The notes beneath the pieces are model-generated. The model saw only the letters and a list, made by a program, of their open reading frames with translations, searched no databases and had not been told where the DNA came from. Source: a virus. From it: a stretch of DNA of 64,000 nt. Of the stretch, positions 60,633-64,000 are shown one piece after another. How positions within the stretch are numbered: the first letter of the stretch is position 1; every line of letters starts with the position of its first letter. The translations under genes were made by a program, and so were the position numbers. The stretch covers positions 1 to 64,000 of IMG/VR virus record IMGVR_UViG_3300025872_000054, one strand, 5' to 3'.

Positions 60633-61792
60633 GTATTGAACAGAATCTGATTAAGTCTAGGGTAAAACTCTTAAAAGAATCACCATTCTTTGGCACCCTT
60701 CTTCTTAATACTAAATACAAAATAACGGAGGAAATTTCCACCGCAGCTACGGACGGAGATGTTCTAATGCTCAATGAGGAGTTCATGGAGTCTCAAACTC
60801 CAGAACACTTCCGCTCTATCCTTCTCCATGAAGTGCTTCATATGGCACTTGAACATATTGAACGACTTAAAGATGCATTTAATTCTGAACCATTAATTGC
60901 TAATCTTGCCGCGGATATTGTTGTCAATGGGATTATCCAAGACAATCGACTTTCACTCCCTAAAGAGGCAATCACTGATGATGATTTGAAGCATCTTAGT
61001 GTACGAGAGATATATAACATTCTTAAGCAGAAACAGAGGGAAGACCCTGATCATATACAAAATAAATACGGAGATGGCAGTAAAAAAATAAACCAATGTC
61101 TACAACCTGGAGGAGGTAAAGAAGGTAAAAGTAAACAATCAACTCCTCAAGAAGGATCCAATAAAACAAATTGGAAAGATGTACTTAACAAAGCAGCAAC
61201 TATTGCTCGGAGTAAGCACGCGGGTCCTGTAGGTGCTGGTATGAGTAGGATTTTCAAGGATTTCCTTGAACCTACAATCAACTGGAAAGATATTCTCTAT
61301 AAGTATATTACTTCTGCCCGTACTGATTTTGAGGGGTTTGATCGCCGAATGATCCATCAAGGGATGTATCTTGATGATCTTGGAGGCGGGAAGATCAAGG
61401 TGGCCCTATTTATGGATACGTCTGGATCGGTGGATGAGGAACTCTTATCAGAGTTTTTTGCTGAGGTAAAGTTTGCTACAAATGCCTTTCCTAACACTGA
61501 GGGCGAGATGTGGTATTTCGATACCGAACTCTATCCAGAGGGCGATATCCGTGATATTGATAAGCCAAAAATCAAAGGTGGAGGAGGGACGTCATTTGCA
61601 CCAGTGATGAAAAAACTCCAAGAACTTTATGAGGAAGACGTCTCTTCTCAGGTTCTGGGGGTTGTGTTTACTGATGGCTATGCCCAAATGAATATCCCTC
61701 GTCCTGATTGTGATGTACTTTGGTGTATTAGTCCAGGCGGGATTGATAATAGTCATTTCCGGTTCGGTGATGTAGTTAGGATCCTAAAGTGA
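60629..61792 (+). CDS. VWA/metallopeptidase-like DUF2201-type partner of MoxR
   Basis: A 387-residue protein. LLHEVLHMALEH near residues 66-77 is an HExxH zinc-metallopeptidase-like motif, and VALFMDTSGSVDEELL near 258 is a VWA-type MIDAS loop with DxSxS. This pairing of a peptidase-like N-terminus with a VWA C-terminus is known in DUF2201 proteins, encoded next to MoxR ATPases. The phage target is unknown; assembly of a tail or capsid component or remodelling of a host complex are possible. Confidence 0.82.
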   Translation: MSIEQNLIKSRVKLLKESPFFGTLLLNTKYKITEEISTAATDGDVLMLNEEFMESQTPEHFRSILLHEVLHMALEHIERLKDAFNSEPLIANLAADIVVNGIIQDNRLSLPKEAITDDDLKHLSVREIYNILKQKQREDPDHIQNKYGDGSKKINQCLQPGGGKEGKSKQSTPQEGSNKTNWKDVLNKAATIARSKHAGPVGAGMSRIFKDFLEPTINWKDILYKYITSARTDFEGFDRRMIHQGMYLDDLGGGKIKVALFMDTSGSVDEELLSEFFAEVKFATNAFPNTEGEMWYFDTELYPEGDIRDIDKPKIKGGGGTSFAPVMKKLQELYEEDVSSQVLGVVFTDGYAQMNIPRPDCDVLWCISPGGIDNSHFRFGDVVRILK

Positions 61793-61795
61793 TAG

Positions 61796-61802
61796 TTTAA
61801 AG
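61796..61802 (+). promoter_or_regulatory. TTTAAAG box (candidate late promoter)
   Basis: TTTAAAG ends 20 bases before the ATG at 61823 and is followed by TCTAATATACTAG. It separates the MoxR/VWA operon from virion genes. Confidence 0.55.
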
Positions 61803-61822
61803 TCTAATATACTAGACTTGAT

Positions 61823-62035
61823 ATGTCAACTCCTGCATTTGAAAATGGCTGGGAAGTTCCTGGCCATGATTACCAAGCACATAGTGGGGCCACAGCAAAC
61901 CATGGCCCTACTTCTGTTGTGTATAAGAAAGGCGGCGCAAGTGGCAAAGTTGTTGCCACTGAAACCATTACTTATGATGTGAATAACAATATTGCAACTA
62001 GAGCGATTGAATGGGAACCTGATACATACCTCTGA
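61823..62035 (+). CDS. small putative virion protein
   Basis: A 70-residue protein (MSTPAFENGWEVPGHDYQAH) with a beta-rich second half (SGKVVATETITYDVNNNIATRAIEWEPD). It shares the late promoter of the following structural gene, ten bases away. No family recognised. Confidence 0.6.
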   Translation: MSTPAFENGWEVPGHDYQAHSGATANHGPTSVVYKKGGASGKVVATETITYDVNNNIATRAIEWEPDTYL

Positions 62036-62045
62036 GGAATAAATC

Positions 62046-63626
62046 ATGCCATACTATAGTAATCCACGAGAGACTCATCCGTGGGATGAGCCTATCAGCG
62101 TAGCAAATAACAAAGCATTTACCGTCCATCAACTCGCTGATTCGCGCGGGATTATTGTAGATCCTTATGGCTCTAGTTCTGCGGCGACTTCTACAACAGC
62201 ATTTGGTGAGGGATTAGTTGCTCAACTCTCTCCTGTGTTCCAACTCGATGGAATATACGGATTCAACCCAGATAGATTCGAGCAATATTCTGCTTTTGGC
62301 GGGGTGGTGAATGTAGACACTGAGATGTCCGTCTCCACCTCCACTTCACCTGGATCCTATGCAGTTCTTCGCTCTCGTAGAGCTGTAAGATATCGTTCAG
62401 GGCAAGGTGCTCTATGCAGATTCACCGCGGCATTCACTACGGGAGTCACTGGATATACACAGAGAGCAGGGTTTTTTGCACAAGAACAGGCACTTCAAGT
62501 TGGATATAATGGGACAAGATTTGGCATCCTAAGACTGAATGGTGGTAAGGCGCATATACACTCATTTGCAATTACAACCCCTGCCACTGCTCCCGGTACA
62601 GTCACAATTACTCTTAATGGCGTAGCGTATACCGCCAACGTAACCGCAGGCACTGCAACTCAGAACGCAAAAGAAGTTGCTTCTGCGTCGTTTCCTGGTT
62701 GGGTAGTAGAGCAACTAGATAATACAGTTCGTTTTTTAAGTGCATCCGTGGGTCCACTTGCCGGGACGTTTTCTGTCTCCGGTGCTGGTATTGTAGCAAC
62801 TGGAAGCGCCTTGCAGACTGGAGTTGCTCATACTGAAGATTGGACATATCAAGAAGATTTTAATGTCGACAAGTTGGATGGTACTGGCCCGTCCGAGATC
62901 GATTTGGATCCTACAAAACTGAACGTATACCAGATCAACTTCCGTTGGCTTGGGGCGGGGGAGATTAGATTTGCTGTTGAGGATCCAAATAATGGTAACA
63001 TGGTATTCTTCCACCATATTCACTACACCAATCGTTATAGAACTGCACACCTCGATAATCCTTCTCTCAAGGTAGGATATGTAGTTGCCAATACATCCGG
63101 TTCGGGTGGTAGCGCAGTTGAAGTAATTGGATCTTCAATGCTCGGAGCGATTGAAGGTGATATTGTTCCAACAACCTACCCCACAGCAGCAAGGGGGTAT
63201 AGATCCGGTGGGATGAATACAACTGATATTATCTATCACCTTCTAACTATAAGAAATCCAGTTATCTTCAACAACAAGATCAATACGCGAGAGTTATTGG
63301 TTCAAAAGATCAGCGCGTTGGCAACTATTGCATCTTCTGCCCCCGGCACAATGTTTGTATATGTCAATGCAATTATTAACAACGGGTTAACCTATAACTC
63401 TTTCAGCCAACAAACGGCTGCAATGTATTCAACAACTGCTACAACAATTGACCCAGCGGTCAATACTCCTATTGCTGCATTTAGCGTAACATCCGCTGCT
63501 CCTCAGATTATCGATCTCTCATCTCTTCGTATTGCGATCCCACCTCAGGCATCGATCTCTGTTGGTTTTGTTTCAGGAGATAACATTAATACCGCTGCAG
63601 CCAATGTCATGTTCATCGAAGACTGA
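62046..63626 (+). CDS. virion structural protein
   Basis: A 526-residue protein. A core pattern with WTYQEDFNVDKLDGTGPSEIDLDPTKLNVYQINFRWLGAGEIRFAVEDPNNGN is familiar from structural proteins of large phages and giant viruses, with the following HIHYTN segment. An inserted beta unit at about 170-265 (ATAPGTVTITLNGVAYTANVTAG) resembles an Ig-like or decoration domain. It has a late-type box and a strong terminator. A fibre or decoration role is likely; the exact place in the particle is not. Confidence 0.75.
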   Translation: MPYYSNPRETHPWDEPISVANNKAFTVHQLADSRGIIVDPYGSSSAATSTTAFGEGLVAQLSPVFQLDGIYGFNPDRFEQYSAFGGVVNVDTEMSVSTSTSPGSYAVLRSRRAVRYRSGQGALCRFTAAFTTGVTGYTQRAGFFAQEQALQVGYNGTRFGILRLNGGKAHIHSFAITTPATAPGTVTITLNGVAYTANVTAGTATQNAKEVASASFPGWVVEQLDNTVRFLSASVGPLAGTFSVSGAGIVATGSALQTGVAHTEDWTYQEDFNVDKLDGTGPSEIDLDPTKLNVYQINFRWLGAGEIRFAVEDPNNGNMVFFHHIHYTNRYRTAHLDNPSLKVGYVVANTSGSGGSAVEVIGSSMLGAIEGDIVPTTYPTAARGYRSGGMNTTDIIYHLLTIRNPVIFNNKINTRELLVQKISALATIASSAPGTMFVYVNAIINNGLTYNSFSQQTAAMYSTTATTIDPAVNTPIAAFSVTSAAPQIIDLSSLRIAIPPQASISVGFVSGDNINTAAANVMFIED

Positions 63627-63631
63627 TCCTG

Positions 63632-63640
63632 TGATATAAT
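63632..63640 (+). promoter_or_regulatory. extended -10 box TGATATAAT abutting a terminator stem
   Basis: TGATATAAT is followed after one base by the terminator stem, so a start about seven bases downstream would lie in the 5' arm. It is the same arrangement as at 43128. Confidence 0.55.
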
Positions 63641-63641
63641 T

Positions 63642-63668
63642 GAGGGGTAATACACTGCCCCTCTTTTT
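63642..63668 (+). terminator. intrinsic terminator running into the thyX start codon
   Basis: GAGGGG and CCCCTC form a stem around a 10-base loop, followed by TTTTT and directly by the thyX ATG at 63669. It ends the virion operon. Confidence 0.8.
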
Positions 63669-64000
63669 ATGTCCAATCTGGTCAAGTTGATGTGGGTGAC
63701 GCCTGAAGCAGAGCACCTGATCACCGATATGGCGCGAGTATCGGCACCCAAAAACCAAGGGAATTATGACACTGCTCCCCGACTGATTAAATATCTCATC
63801 AAACATCGCCACTGGAGCCCATTTGAGATGGCCTCGATGTGCGTTGAGATTAACACCACCCGCGATATTGCGGCCCAGATCATCCGCCATCGCTCCTTCA
63901 GCTTCCAAGAGTTCTCCCAACGTTACGCCGATGTAAAAGACCTTGGCAATATCCCCATCCCAGAACTCCGTCGCCAAGACACTAAGAACCGCCAAAACTC
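63669..64000 (+). CDS. thyX: flavin-dependent thymidylate synthase ThyX, 3' end beyond window
   Basis: The first 110 residues are present. [14 protein letters not shown] at about 73-86 is the ThyX signature RHRxxSxxxxSxR, and [16 protein letters not shown] before it is the conserved dUMP/FAD-binding context. It makes dTMP from dUMP using reduced flavin and folate. No ribosome-binding sequence is seen because the terminator T-run touches the ATG. With the ThyA-family enzyme at 41002, thymidylate supply probably rests on this gene. Confidence 0.95.
   Translation, partial: MSNLVKLMWVTPEAEHLITDMARVSAPKNQGNYDTAPRLIKYLIKHRHWSPFEMASMCVEINTTRDIAAQIIRHRSFSFQEFSQRYADVKDLGNIPIPELRRQDTKNRQN

Overview
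The window is a contiguous piece of a large, tightly packed, tailed-phage genome, most likely a myovirus of a cyanobacterium. The tail genes are those of a contractile tail: a baseplate J/gp6-like protein, a tail-protein-I-like protein, gp25/gpW, a tail-tube-adaptor-like protein, a tape measure and an S74-chaperoned fibre. The cyanobacterial host is inferred from a stand-alone protein matching the C-terminal domain of Mo-dependent nitrogenase, a family I know mainly from cyanobacteria, and from phoH, ThyX and a small heat-shock protein, which are frequent in cyanophages. No portal, major capsid, sheath, DNA polymerase or photosynthesis gene lies here, so the genome extends beyond both ends. 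No gene-free stretch exceeds 300 bases; the longest is about 145 bases (4386-4529). I saw no tRNA, CRISPR array or insertion sequence.

Layout. 1-4385 (minus): a large virion protein cut by the left edge, phoH and a small late protein. 4530-10184 (plus): a dNMP-kinase-like enzyme, then a virion operon with a 1212-residue protein carrying three candidate peptidoglycan-hydrolase domains. 10186-21868 (minus): baseplate proteins, a homing endonuclease, terminase large subunit, a thioredoxin, a phage sigma factor and a DUF3223/HNH protein. 21940-29939 (plus): fibres and the nitrogenase-domain protein. 30048-46061: mainly nucleotide and DNA metabolism (both ribonucleotide reductase subunits, a MazG/dUTPase-like protein, a ThyA-family enzyme with dCMP-hydroxymethylase features, a FEN-like exonuclease, a helicase-like ATPase, a PrimPol-like primase and a C5-cytosine methyltransferase with a frame break), interspersed with homing endonucleases and a few late-type genes. 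46090-63626 (plus): tail tube adaptor, tape measure, gp25, an SNase, a kinase-ADP-ribosyltransferase fusion, small tagged proteins, lysis genes, Hsp20, a MoxR/VWA pair and another virion protein. A ThyX gene runs off the right edge.

Two promoter-like signals sort the genes. TGATATAAT/TGATAGAAT boxes (extended -10 type) precede nucleotide, replication and chaperone genes. A TTTAAAG box 19-33 bases before the start codon precedes virion, lysis and tagged genes; it is a candidate late promoter, possibly read by the sigma factor encoded at 10782-11567.

The strongest leads are: (1) a short [V/I/T/P]P[D/E]GW peptide recurring in seven otherwise unrelated proteins, several of them late, which may be a virion-targeting or processing tag; (2) the kinase-ART fusion that carries this tag and shares an N-terminal domain with another tagged protein, so looks like a delivered effector; (3) a nucleotide-modification set implying modified cytosine; (4) a glutaredoxin domain placed between the ribonucleotide reductase core and its C-terminal cysteine tail; (5) an apparently circularly permuted M23 domain; (6) promoters abutting terminators so that the new transcript lacks part of the hairpin. 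All functions are read from sequence motifs without database searches.
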